From NCBI RefSeq assembly GCF_042434745.1, contig NZ_JBHLSS010000045.1: DNA of 64,000 bases. One strand, written 5' to 3'. The stretch comes from Azotobacter paspali. GTDB taxonomy: Bacteria; Pseudomonadota; Gammaproteobacteria; Pseudomonadales; Pseudomonadaceae. The notes below the pieces were generated by a model, which did no database searches, was not told where the DNA came from, and saw nothing but the letters and a program-made list of their open reading frames with translations. The translations under genes were made by a program, and so were the position numbers. Shown here piece by piece: positions 9,780-17,830 of the stretch. Positions within the stretch are counted from its first letter, which is position 1. Every line of letters begins with the position of its first letter.

Positions 9780-11338
9780 CCCCCAGAGAGAGAAAGGGCC
9801 AGCCGATTTCCACCGGATCGGAGTGGAGCTTCGAACTGATCCAGGTCTACGACAAGGAAATCGGCCGCATAGCCGAACGCTACGCGCTCGACACCTATCC
9901 CAACCAGATCGAGGTGATCACGGCCGAGCAGATGATGGACGCCTACGCCTCGGTGGGCATGCCCATCGGCTACCACCACTGGTCGTACGGCAAGCACTTC
10001 CTCGCTACCGAGAAGGGTTACAAGCGCGGACAGATGGGGCTGGCCTACGAGATCGTGATCAACTCCGATCCGTGCATCGCCTACCTGATGGAAGAGAACA
10101 CCATGTGCATGCAGGCACTGGTGATCGCCCACGCCTGCTACGGGCACAACAGTTTCTTCAAGGGCAACTACCTGTTCCGCACCTGGACGGACGCCAGCTC
10201 GATCGTCGACTACCTGGTGTTCGCCAAGCAGTACATCATGCAGTGCGAGGAGCGTCACGGCATCGACGCGGTGGAGGAGTTGCTGGACTCCTGCCACGCC
10301 CTGATGAACTACGGCGTCGACCGCTACAAACGCCCCTACCCGATCTCCGCGGAGGAAGAGCGGCGCCGGCAGAAGGATCGCGAGGAACACCTGCAGCGCC
10401 AGATCAACGATCTGTGGCGGACCATTCCCCGCTCGACCGAAAAAGGCAGCGACAAGGACCGCACGCGCTGGCCCGCCGAACCCCAGGAGAACATCCTCTA
10501 CTTCGTCGAGAAGCACGCGCCGCTGCTCGAACCCTGGCAGCGCGAGGTCGTGCGCATCGTGCGCAAGATCGCCCAGTACTTCTATCCGCAGCGCCAGACC
10601 CAGGTGATGAACGAGGGCTGGGCGACCTTCTGGCACTACACCCTGCTCAATGACCTCTACGACGAGGGGCTGGTCACCGACGGCTTCATGATGGAGTTCC
10701 TCCAATCGCACACCAGCGTGGTCTACCAGCCGCCGTTCGACAGCCCCTACTACAGCGGCATCAACCCCTATGCACTGGGTTTCGCCATGTACCGCGACAT
10801 CCGGCGGATCTGCGAGAACCCGACCGAGGAGGACAAGCGCTGGTTCCCCGACATCGCCGGCAGCGACTGGCTGAACACCCTGAAGTTCGCCATGCAGAGC
10901 TTCAAGGACGAGAGCTTCATCCTGCAGTTCCTCTCGCCCAAGGTGATCCGCGACCTCAAGCTGTTCAGCATCGTCGACGACGACCAGAAGGACGAGCTGC
11001 TGGTGTCCGCCATCCATGACGATGCCGGCTACCGCACCGTGCGCGAACTGCTCGCCGCTCAGTACAACCTCGGCAACCGCGAGCCGAACGTGCAGATCTG
11101 GAGCGTCGACCGGCGCGGCGACCGCTCGCTGACCCTGCGCCACCAGCAACACGACCGCAAACCGCTCAGCGACGCCACCGAGGACGTACTCAAGCACCTA
11201 CATCGGCTGTGGGGCTTCGACATCCACCTCGAGTCGATGCAAGGCGATCGGATCGTCAACAGCTACCACATGCCGCCCAGGGGCGACGGCGACGAGGAAA
11301 ACTACCCGCGCCTGGATCTGGCCATTCCGCCGATCTGA
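9776..11338 (+). CDS. ycgB: SpoVR family protein YcgB
   Basis: 520 residues beginning MTPRERKGQPISTGSEW; the start overlaps the yeaH stop. The full SpoVR domain is present, including the histidine-rich segments GYHHWSYGKHF and HACYGHNSFFKGNYLF and the motif NEGWATFWHYTL. The family is named after a Bacillus spore-cortex gene, but in proteobacteria it travels with PrkA and YeaH. Translational coupling to yeaH supports one functional unit. Confidence 0.95.
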   Translation: MTPRERKGQPISTGSEWSFELIQVYDKEIGRIAERYALDTYPNQIEVITAEQMMDAYASVGMPIGYHHWSYGKHFLATEKGYKRGQMGLAYEIVINSDPCIAYLMEENTMCMQALVIAHACYGHNSFFKGNYLFRTWTDASSIVDYLVFAKQYIMQCEERHGIDAVEELLDSCHALMNYGVDRYKRPYPISAEEERRRQKDREEHLQRQINDLWRTIPRSTEKGSDKDRTRWPAEPQENILYFVEKHAPLLEPWQREVVRIVRKIAQYFYPQRQTQVMNEGWATFWHYTLLNDLYDEGLVTDGFMMEFLQSHTSVVYQPPFDSPYYSGINPYALGFAMYRDIRRICENPTEEDKRWFPDIAGSDWLNTLKFAMQSFKDESFILQFLSPKVIRDLKLFSIVDDDQKDELLVSAIHDDAGYRTVRELLAAQYNLGNREPNVQIWSVDRRGDRSLTLRHQQHDRKPLSDATEDVLKHLHRLWGFDIHLESMQGDRIVNSYHMPPRGDGDEENYPRLDLAIPPI

Positions 11339-11342
11339 TCCG

Positions 11343-11600
11343 GTGCGCGACAAGCCCCGCCGTTCAGGGCGGGAGGATAGCGCGGGACGTGGCGGCCCTA
11401 TACTGGCGCTGTCGCCACCTATCGCTGGGCAGGCGAGAAGTGAAGTCTGTGGAGAGGCCGTAAGTGCTGTATTGCAGCCTGCCCCAATGAAGCAGGAACC
11501 CACCAAAGCGACTCAGGAACGGCTCAATGTCGCACCTGAGCGCCGTAGGAATCTCCGTCCTTCAGGCCAGAAGATGTCAACAAACGGCCGCCAGCCTCCA
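11343..11600 (+). mobile_element. Relic of an IS200/IS605-type element: tnpB 3' tail plus right-end hairpins
   Basis: This gene-free gap (11339-11680) holds transposon debris. Around 11482-11560 the frame reads APMKQEPTKA..., a typical C-terminal tail of IS605-type TnpB, and runs into GTAGGAATCTCCGTCC followed by TTCAGG and AGATGTCAA. That resembles the hairpin and terminal bases of IS605-family right ends. A second hairpin of the same style (GCCCCGCC-GTTCA-GGGCGGG) sits at 11354-11373. No transposase domain survives. The rest, up to the cca ribosome-binding site, has only a short GCCGCC/GGCGGC dyad. Confidence 0.55.
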
Positions 11601-11680
11601 GGCGGCTCCTCCATTTCGCAGCCCGTCCTCATCGTTCCCCTGACCGCCCCTACCCACTATGCTCTGCCCAGGAGGTGGAC

Positions 11681-12937
11681 ATGCGAATCTACAAAGTGGG
11701 CGGCGCGGTGCGCGACCGGCTGCTCGGCCGGCCGGTCAGCGAAGTCGATTGGGTGGTGGTCGGCGCCAGCGCCGAAGAACTGTTGGCCCTGGGCTACCGC
11801 CCGGTCGGCGCAGACTTCCCGGTCTTCCTCCATCCGCAGACCGGCGAGGAATACGCTCTCGCCCGCACCGAGCGGAAAAGCGGGCGCGGCTATGGCGGTT
11901 TCACCTTCCATGCCAGCCCGGAGGTGACCCTGGAAGAGGACCTGCTGCGCCGCGACCTGACCATCAACGCCATGGCCGAGGACGAACAGGGCCGGCTGAT
12001 CGATCCCTGTCATGGCCAGCGCGACCTCGAACAAAGGTGGCTGCGTCACGTTTCTCCCGCCTTCGCCGAAGATCCCCTGCGCGTCCTGCGCGTGGCGCGC
12101 TTCGCCGCCCGCTATGCACCGCTGGGGTTCCGCGTGGCTCCGGAGACCCAGGCGCTGATGCGCCAGCTCGCCGAGTCCGGCGAACTGCAAGCCCTCACCG
12201 CCGAGCGCAGTTGGAAGGAAATTTCCCGTGCTCTGCTGGAGCCGCGTCCGGATGTCTTCATCCGGACACTGCGCGACTGCGGCGCCCTGCATGAACTGCT
12301 GCCGGAAATCGATGCTTTGTTCGGGGTTCCACAGCCGGCTGCCCATCATCCGGAAATCGATACCGGCGAGCACCTGCTCGCCGTGCTGCGCCAGTGCGCC
12401 GAACACGGGCAGCCCCTGGTCGTGCGCTGGGCCTGCCTGCTCCACGACCTGGGCAAGGCAACGACGCCCGCCGAGGAATGGCCGCGCCACATCGCCCACG
12501 AGCGCAAGGGCCTGAAACTGATTCGTGCGGTGAACACGCGTTGCAAGGCCCCGCGCGACTGCCAAGAACTGTCCCTGCTGGTCGGCGAATACCACAGCCA
12601 CTGTCACCGGGCCCTGGAACTGCGCCCCGCCACACTGCTCGAACTGCTGCAACGATTCGACGTCTATCGCCGTCCGCAACGCTTCGAGGAATTCATCGCC
12701 GCCTGCGAGATGGATGCCCGCGGTCGTCTCGGCCTGGAAAGACGCGATTACCCCCAGGCCAGCTACTTGCGCGGAGCCGCCGCCGCGGCTCGGGCAGTGG
12801 CAGTTCAACCGTTGCTGGAAAAGGGGTTCGAGGGCGCGGCCCTGGGCGAAGCGCTCAAGCGTGAGCGACTGCGAGCACTGAAGGCCTATAAGAGCGACGT
12901 ACTAGGCGAGCGGGCCGAGCCTTCGGAGACCTCGTGA
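11681..12937 (+). CDS. cca: CCA-adding tRNA nucleotidyltransferase with HD domain
   Basis: 418 residues; ATG 11681 is preceded by GGAGG at 5 bp. Class II nucleotidyltransferase head: VGGAVRDRLLGRP followed by the metal-site segment SEVDWVVVG, where the first acid is Glu rather than the Asp of E. coli. The RRDLTINAMA motif is present. The C-terminal half carries an HD phosphohydrolase signature (LLHDLGKA), as in the E. coli multifunctional enzyme. It builds or repairs the 3' CCA end of tRNAs. Confidence 0.96.
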   Translation: MRIYKVGGAVRDRLLGRPVSEVDWVVVGASAEELLALGYRPVGADFPVFLHPQTGEEYALARTERKSGRGYGGFTFHASPEVTLEEDLLRRDLTINAMAEDEQGRLIDPCHGQRDLEQRWLRHVSPAFAEDPLRVLRVARFAARYAPLGFRVAPETQALMRQLAESGELQALTAERSWKEISRALLEPRPDVFIRTLRDCGALHELLPEIDALFGVPQPAAHHPEIDTGEHLLAVLRQCAEHGQPLVVRWACLLHDLGKATTPAEEWPRHIAHERKGLKLIRAVNTRCKAPRDCQELSLLVGEYHSHCHRALELRPATLLELLQRFDVYRRPQRFEEFIAACEMDARGRLGLERRDYPQASYLRGAAAAARAVAVQPLLEKGFEGAALGEALKRERLRALKAYKSDVLGERAEPSETS

Positions 12938-13023
12938 TAGCTAAACGCGCCACCTGCGCGGATGGCACACCGCCAATCACGCTATCGTCGATGTCCGGGC
13001 AGACACCCAACCTGGGGAGAGAT

Positions 13024-13075
13024 ACTTAAAATATTTAATATATGAAATAAAAATATATTCATAGCTCTAAACGAG
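13024..13075 (+). promoter_or_regulatory. AT-rich dyad, candidate BigR/SqrR-type sulfide-sensor operator
   Basis: A strikingly AT-rich patch in GC-rich DNA, just upstream of the persulfide dioxygenase-like gene. It contains the inverted pair TATGAA...TTCATA with an 11-bp A/T spacer, and the arms extend imperfectly. ArsR-family persulfide sensors (BigR, SqrR) bind AT-rich imperfect palindromes ahead of just this kind of gene. No ArsR gene is visible nearby, so the regulator would be elsewhere. Confidence 0.4.
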
Positions 13076-13137
13076 CTATTAAGCTGATTCCCGTGAAATG
13101 TCTCCAGGTATCCCGGACACGCACGGAGAGCAGCCTC

Positions 13138-14004
13138 ATGAATGCTTATGTCGAAGCCTTCTTCGATCCCGCCACCTCAACTTACAGCTATGTGGTGAGC
13201 GATCCGCGAACCCGCCACTGCGCGCTAATCGACCCCGTACTGGACTACGATCCCGCTGCAGGCCGAACTTCGCGCAAGGGCGCCGACCGCCTGATCGCCC
13301 ACGTGCGCGAGCGGGAACTGAGCGTGCAGTGGATTCTGGAAACCCATGTGCACGCCGACCATCTCAGCGCTGGCCATTACCTCAAGGAACGGCTCGGCGG
13401 CCGGTTGGCGATCGGCGACCGCATCACCGTGGTGCAGAACACCTTCGGCAAGCTATTCAATGCGGAGCCGGAGTTCGCCACCGACGGCCGCCAGTTCGAT
13501 CACCTGTTCCGCGACGGCGAAGGCTTCAGCCTCGGCGGCATCGAGGCCCGCGCCCTCCACACCCCTGGCCACACCCCAGCCTGCATGACTTACCTGATCG
13601 GCGATGCCGCCTTCGTCGGCGACACCCTATTCATGCCCGACTACGGCACTGCCCGCTGCGACTTCCCCGGCGGCGACGCACGCGCCCTGTACCGCTCGGT
13701 CCACGCCAAGCTGTTCCGGCTTCCGGACCAGACCCGCGTATTCGTGTGCCACGATTACAAGGCTCCAGGTCGCCAAGAACATCAATACGAGACGACCATC
13801 GGCGCCGAGCGCGCGCACAACGTGCATATCCGCGAGGGCATCGGCGAGGAGGAATTCGTCGCCATGCGCCAGGCCCGCGACGCCACCCTCGACATGCCGG
13901 CGCTGATCCTACCCTCGGTACAGGTGAACATGCGTGCCGGCGAGTTGCCGCCGGCCGAAAGCAACGGCACCCGCTACTTGAAGATCCCGCTCGACACGCT
14001 TTGA
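13138..14004 (+). CDS. Metallo-beta-lactamase-fold hydrolase, persulfide dioxygenase-like (Blh/ETHE1 type)
   Basis: 288 residues from ATG 13138 (GGAG about 9 bp upstream). The MBL metal motif THVHADHLSAGH near residue 70, HTPGHTPACM, and VFCHD-type C-terminal ligands (FVCHDYKAPG) are intact, as is the GDTLFMPDYGTARCDFPGG segment typical of ETHE1/Blh proteins. These oxidise glutathione persulfide to sulfite with an iron centre. The next genes are a sulfate-permease relic and a rhodanese, matching the sulfide-detoxification operons controlled by BigR. Confidence 0.85.
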   Translation: MNAYVEAFFDPATSTYSYVVSDPRTRHCALIDPVLDYDPAAGRTSRKGADRLIAHVRERELSVQWILETHVHADHLSAGHYLKERLGGRLAIGDRITVVQNTFGKLFNAEPEFATDGRQFDHLFRDGEGFSLGGIEARALHTPGHTPACMTYLIGDAAFVGDTLFMPDYGTARCDFPGGDARALYRSVHAKLFRLPDQTRVFVCHDYKAPGRQEHQYETTIGAERAHNVHIREGIGEEEFVAMRQARDATLDMPALILPSVQVNMRAGELPPAESNGTRYLKIPLDTL

Positions 14005-14029
14005 GTCCGACCACGCATACTCGCTGCCA

Positions 14030-14345
14030 CGGCGGCTCGCCCGCCACCTGCCGTGCTTGGAATGGGCACGTCGGTACGACCGCGAAACCGCGGGCAAAGA
14101 CGGCCTGGCTGCGCTGATCGGAGGAGATCGGCGCACGCTTGCACGCCGCCGGCATCCAGTTGTATCTCTCCGAGGTCAAGGGCTGGTGATGAACCGGCTC
14201 GGCACTCGGACTTTCTCGAACACTTCGGTGGCCGGGTCTTCATCAGCCAGTTCGAGGCCCTAGCCGAACTCGATCCGCAGACCACTCGGCGCGCCCTCGG
14301 CATGCACCGTCGGGGCCGGGCCGCTCTCCTTCGACCGACACGGAA
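14030..14345 (+). pseudogene. SulP sulfate/sulfite permease, C-terminal STAS-domain remnant
   Basis: No intact frame, but stitched pieces read EEIGARLHAAGIQLYLSEVKG (about 14125-14189) and then, in another frame, SDFLEHFGGRVFISQFEAL (about 14208-14264). This is the STAS-domain end of SulP transporters, which normally read LxEVKGPVMDRL...FL...VFLS. All membrane segments are missing and at least two frameshifts are present. In related genomes a SulP gene sits between the MBL hydrolase and the rhodanese, so this is its decayed stump. Confidence 0.7.
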
Positions 14346-14356
14346 GAAAAACGACA

Positions 14357-14737
14357 GTGAAAAGCGCCCATGATCTGGTAGCCGAAGCCAAGGTCCGCAC
14401 CCACGAAGTCGAACTCCAGGCCACCGAGGCGGCCATCCGCAACGCCGACCTGCTGCTCGAGGTGCGCGAGGCCGACGAATTCCAGGCCGGGCACATTCCC
14501 GGCACGCTGAACATTCCGCGCAAAATACTGGAATTCAAGATCGACAACACGCCGGAGCTGTCCACCCGCGACCTCGGCATTGTCCTCTACTGCAAGACCA
14601 GCGGGCGCGCCGCCCCGGCCGCCGCGCCCCTACAGGACATGGGCTACCGGAAAGTACGCTCGATCGCCGGCGGCTTCGATGCCTGGAGCGCGGCCGGCAA
14701 GGCGGTGACGACGCCGAGTCTGCCGAGCTTCGAATAG
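14357..14737 (+). CDS. Single-domain rhodanese-like protein
   Basis: 126 residues, GTG start. A rhodanese homology domain: LLLEVREADEFQAGHIPGT, and the active-site cysteine in IVLYCKTSGRAA, followed by GGFDAWSAAGK. It presumably transfers persulfide sulfur in concert with the upstream MBL hydrolase. It lies directly after the SulP remnant and may share its transcript. The function is inferred from family and context only. Confidence 0.85.
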   Translation: MKSAHDLVAEAKVRTHEVELQATEAAIRNADLLLEVREADEFQAGHIPGTLNIPRKILEFKIDNTPELSTRDLGIVLYCKTSGRAAPAAAPLQDMGYRKVRSIAGGFDAWSAAGKAVTTPSLPSFE

Positions 14738-14750
14738 ACGGGCGCTCCGC

Positions 14751-15299
14751 TTAGGATTCGGAAGGCGGGGCGGGAAAGGCTCGGCTCAGTGCCGGAGGGG
14801 TCAGTTGCACGTCGCGCCAGTAGAAGGAAACCGGCCACAACACCTGCTCCATCCGCGCCTCCCGCCACAATTCGGCGAAGGTCCGGCCGGCACCGGGATG
14901 GCGCCGCTCCGGCACCAGCAGCGCCAGCGGCCAGAGCACGAAGGCGTTCTTCAGGATTTCCGCGCGCGGCAGCACCAGCCCGTCGAAGTTGCCGACCCGT
15001 TCGCCATAGGTCAGCACGTCGATATCCAGCGGCAGCCCCTTGCGTTCCGGCGCGTAACGGCCGTTATCCGCCTCGATGAACTTGAGCCGGCGATCCAGCT
15101 CGATCAGCGGCAACTCGGTCCGCCCGGCCACCACCAAGTTGAAGAAAGGACCGCTTCTGATCCCCACCGGCAAGCTTTCGAATACCGGCGAGCAGCGCAT
15201 GTCCCGCAGAAGGCCGGACAGCGCTTCGAGGCCGGCGGTGAGATGGGCGACACGCTCGATATTGCTGCCGAGGCCCAGCAGCACTGGGGTCAGCGACAT
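14751..15299 (-). CDS. folK: 2-amino-4-hydroxy-6-hydroxymethyldihydropteridine pyrophosphokinase
   Basis: 182 residues; the start at 15299 overlaps the folB stop by 10 bp. HPPK motifs: LLGLGSNIER at the N-terminus, FFNLVVAGRTELPLIELDRRL, the catalytic segment RKGLPLDIDVLTYG and LPRAEILKNAFVLWPLA. It transfers pyrophosphate from ATP to hydroxymethyl-dihydropterin in folate synthesis. It is the second gene of a folB-folK pair facing the rhodanese gene. Confidence 0.95.
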   Translation of the reverse strand: MSLTPVLLGLGSNIERVAHLTAGLEALSGLLRDMRCSPVFESLPVGIRSGPFFNLVVAGRTELPLIELDRRLKFIEADNGRYAPERKGLPLDIDVLTYGERVGNFDGLVLPRAEILKNAFVLWPLALLVPERRHPGAGRTFAELWREARMEQVLWPVSFYWRDVQLTPPALSRAFPAPPSES

Positions 15300-15643
15300 C
15301 CGCGCTCGATCTCCACGCCGACGCCGGCGGCCGCTGGAACGGCGCCCGGCTTGGTCACCCGCAGGCGCAGCCAGGGAATCCCGAACTCCGCCATCAGCGT
15401 GCCGGCCAGACGTTCGGCAAAGGTCTCCACCAGCAGAAAGCGCGCTTCGCCGGCGAAGGCCTGGATGCGTGCCGCCAGCGCCGCATAGTCGAGCGCACGG
15501 GACAGCTCGTCCGCGCTGGCGGGCGCCTGGACATCCCAGGCGCACTCCAGATCCAGCCGCAGGCACTGACGGATGCCGCGCTCCCAGTCGAACACGCCGA
15601 TGAGGGTGTCGACTTCCAGGCCCTCGATAAACACTTTATCCAA
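15290..15643 (-). CDS. folB: Dihydroneopterin aldolase
   Basis: 117 residues from a TTG start (MDKVFIEGLEVDTLIG). GGAG lies 6 bp before this TTG and overlaps the in-frame ATG at 15649, which would have no usable Shine-Dalgarno; the TTG start also matches the family length. FolB converts dihydroneopterin to hydroxymethyl-dihydropterin and glycolaldehyde. The conserved lysine segment LRLRVTKPGAVP is present. The ORF overlaps the folK start. Confidence 0.93.
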   Translation of the reverse strand: MDKVFIEGLEVDTLIGVFDWERGIRQCLRLDLECAWDVQAPASADELSRALDYAALAARIQAFAGEARFLLVETFAERLAGTLMAEFGIPWLRLRVTKPGAVPAAAGVGVEIERGCR

Positions 15644-15709
15644 ATTCATCTCCACGAAGGGCGCTGGGCCCCGCTAGAATCGGGACGCCCTCACCCCGGA
15701 ACGGATCCC

Positions 15710-16279
15710 ATGGTCTGGCTGCTGGCGATCCTCGCCTACCTGCTCGGTTCGCTGTCTTTCGCCATCCTGCTCAGCCAACTGAGCGGCGGACCGGACCCGC
15801 GTGCCTGCGGCTCGGGCAATCCCGGCACCACCAACATGCTGCGCATTGCCGGCAAGCGCCTGGCCGCGCTCACCCTGCTCGGCGATCTCGGTAAGGGCCT
15901 GCTGCCGGTACTGATCGCCCAGCACGCCGGCCTGGGCGTCCAGCAGCAGGCCTGGATCGGCCTCGCCGCGGTGTCCGGCCACCTTTATCCTCTGTACTTC
16001 AACTTTCGTGGCGGCAAAGGTGTGGCGACCGCCGCCGGAATGCTGCTCGGCCTCTATCCGCCAACGGTGCTGCCGGTCGTCGCCGCCTGGCTGCTGGTCT
16101 TCACCCTCACCCGCACCAGTTCCCTCGCTGCCCTGGCCGCCACGCCGCTGTGCCTGCCGCTGCTGGCCTGGCAGCAGCCCGAGGCCCTGCTGCCGATGCT
16201 GCTGCTCTATGGGGTGATCGTCTGGCGCCACCGCGGCAATCTGCATGCTCTCTTCGCCGGCCGGGAAAGACATTTCTAG
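15710..16279 (+). CDS. plsY: Acyl-phosphate glycerol-3-phosphate acyltransferase PlsY
   Basis: 189 residues, integral membrane protein with about five hydrophobic segments. Motif 1 SGNPGTTNMLR and the glycine-rich motif FRGGKGVATAAG are both present. PlsY acylates glycerol-3-phosphate from acyl-phosphate, the first committed membrane phospholipid step. It is divergent from folB, with about 65 bp between the starts. Confidence 0.96.
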   Translation: MVWLLAILAYLLGSLSFAILLSQLSGGPDPRACGSGNPGTTNMLRIAGKRLAALTLLGDLGKGLLPVLIAQHAGLGVQQQAWIGLAAVSGHLYPLYFNFRGGKGVATAAGMLLGLYPPTVLPVVAAWLLVFTLTRTSSLAALAATPLCLPLLAWQQPEALLPMLLLYGVIVWRHRGNLHALFAGRERHF

Positions 16280-16294
16280 CCTTGCGCCGCGGAA

Positions 16295-17320
16295 TCAGAG
16301 CGCCGGCAGGCTCTCCATCGGCCAGCGCGCATGGACCTGAATCGCCGGCCCATCCTGCTGGCCGGCCAGCAAACGCTGGCAGCCAGCATAGGCGATCATC
16401 GCGCCGTTGTCGGTGCAGAAGCGCGGCCGGGCATAGAACACTTGGCCATCCAGTTCGCCGAGCATCCGCTCCAGCGCCGAACGCAACGCCTGGTTAGCGC
16501 TCACCCCACCGGCGATGACCAGACGCTCCAGGCCGGTCTGCTTCAGCGCCCGCCGGCACTTGATGGTCAACGTCTCCACCACCGCCTGCTGGAAGGCCAT
16601 GGCGATGTCGCGGCGCGATTGCTCGCCGTCGTCGCCGCTCGCCCGGCAGTGTTGCCAGGTGTTCAGAGCGAAGGTCTTGAGGCCGCTGAAACTGAATTCC
16701 AGGCCTGGCCGGTCGGTCATCGGCCGTGGGAAGACGAAACGCCCGGGTCGGCCATCCTGCGCCAGACGGGCGATCTCCGGACCGCCGGGATAACCGAGGC
16801 CGAGCAGCTTGGCGGTCTTGTCGAAGGCCTCGCCGGCGGCGTCGTCCAGCGACTCGCCGAGCACCTGGTAGCGACCGATGCCGTCGACCCGCACCAGTTG
16901 GGTATGTCCGCCGGAAACCAGCAGGGCGACGAAGGGAAACTGCGGCGGCTGCTCCTCGAGCATCGGTGCCAGCAGATGACCCTCCATGTGATGCACGCCG
17001 AGCGCCGGAACTCCCCAGGCCAGCGCCAGCGCCTGGGCGCAGGAGGCGCCGACCAGCAGCGCGCCGACCAGGCCGGGTCCTGCGGTATAGGCGATGCCGT
17101 CGATGTCCCCGGTGCGGCAGCCGGATTCGTCGAGCACTTGGCGCAAGAGCGGCAGCATGCGCTTGACGTGATCTCGCGAGGCCAGTTCGGGCACCACCCC
17201 GCCATAGATGCGGTGCAGATCGATCTGGCTGAACAGCGCGTCGGCCAGCAGGCCGCGCCGGCTGTCGTAAAGCGCGACGCCGGTTTCGTCGCAGGAGGTT
17301 TCCAGCCCCAGAACGAGCAT
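16295..17320 (-). CDS. tsaD: tRNA N6-threonylcarbamoyladenosine synthase, TsaD subunit
   Basis: 341 residues. ASKHA fold: LGLETSCDETGVALYD at the N-terminus, metal histidines in GVHHMEGHLLAP and the VSGGHTQL motif. TsaD, with TsaB and TsaE, transfers threonylcarbamoyl to A37 of ANN-decoding tRNAs. It is divergent from rpsU; the 205-bp gap (17321-17525) holds the rpsU promoter (candidate TTGCAT-N18-TAACAT near 17414-17443). Confidence 0.97.
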   Translation of the reverse strand: MLVLGLETSCDETGVALYDSRRGLLADALFSQIDLHRIYGGVVPELASRDHVKRMLPLLRQVLDESGCRTGDIDGIAYTAGPGLVGALLVGASCAQALALAWGVPALGVHHMEGHLLAPMLEEQPPQFPFVALLVSGGHTQLVRVDGIGRYQVLGESLDDAAGEAFDKTAKLLGLGYPGGPEIARLAQDGRPGRFVFPRPMTDRPGLEFSFSGLKTFALNTWQHCRASGDDGEQSRRDIAMAFQQAVVETLTIKCRRALKQTGLERLVIAGGVSANQALRSALERMLGELDGQVFYARPRFCTDNGAMIAYAGCQRLLAGQQDGPAIQVHARWPMESLPAL

Positions 17321-17525
17321 GGGTTCGACCTTTATGGATTAGCCTGGCAAATCGAGGGGCGCATGATAATCGGCGACCACCCCGTAGACCAGCGCTTTTC
17401 GTACCGCGGGCTTTGCATTGCAAGCAACCGATGAGGTAACATCCGCAGCCCTTGAGAATCGACGTTCTCCCGAGCAGAGTCCGGAGAGGGCGTTCACCAC
17501 AGGTCAATAGTTAAGGTAGCCCTGG

Positions 17526-17741
17526 ATGCCCGCCGTCAAAGTTAAAGAGAACGAACCCTTCGACGTAGCCCTGCGTCGCTTCAAGCGCTCTTGCGAAAAA
17601 GCTGGCGTACTGGCCGAAGTTCGCAGCCGCGAGTTCTACGAGAAGCCCACCGCCGAGCGCAAACGCAAAGCCGCCGCCGCCGTGAAGCGCCACGCGAAGA
17701 AGGTTCAGCGCGAGCAGCGCCGCCGCGAGCGCCTGTACTAA
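17526..17741 (+). CDS. rpsU: 30S ribosomal protein bS21
   Basis: 71 residues, the canonical length, strongly basic with the C-terminal RRRERLY tail. It starts the macromolecular-synthesis cluster rpsU-dnaG-rpoD, which links ribosome, replication and transcription initiation genes. Confidence 0.98.
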   Translation: MPAVKVKENEPFDVALRRFKRSCEKAGVLAEVRSREFYEKPTAERKRKAAAAVKRHAKKVQREQRRRERLY

Positions 17742-17830
17742 ACTACAGCGCTTCGCCGCCCCCGAAGCCCGGCCACGTACCGGGCTTTCGTCGTTTCTGG
17801 AACCAACCCGGCGACCGAATTGGAACTCCC

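Noticed and set aside
9734..11197. A 487-codon open frame on the minus strand across ycgB
   Set aside because: It is a high-GC shadow of ycgB: no ribosome-binding site, no recognisable domain, Val/Leu/Asp-rich antisense composition. The same applies to 45979-47583 over gcvP and 30871-32586 over the sigma-54 activator.
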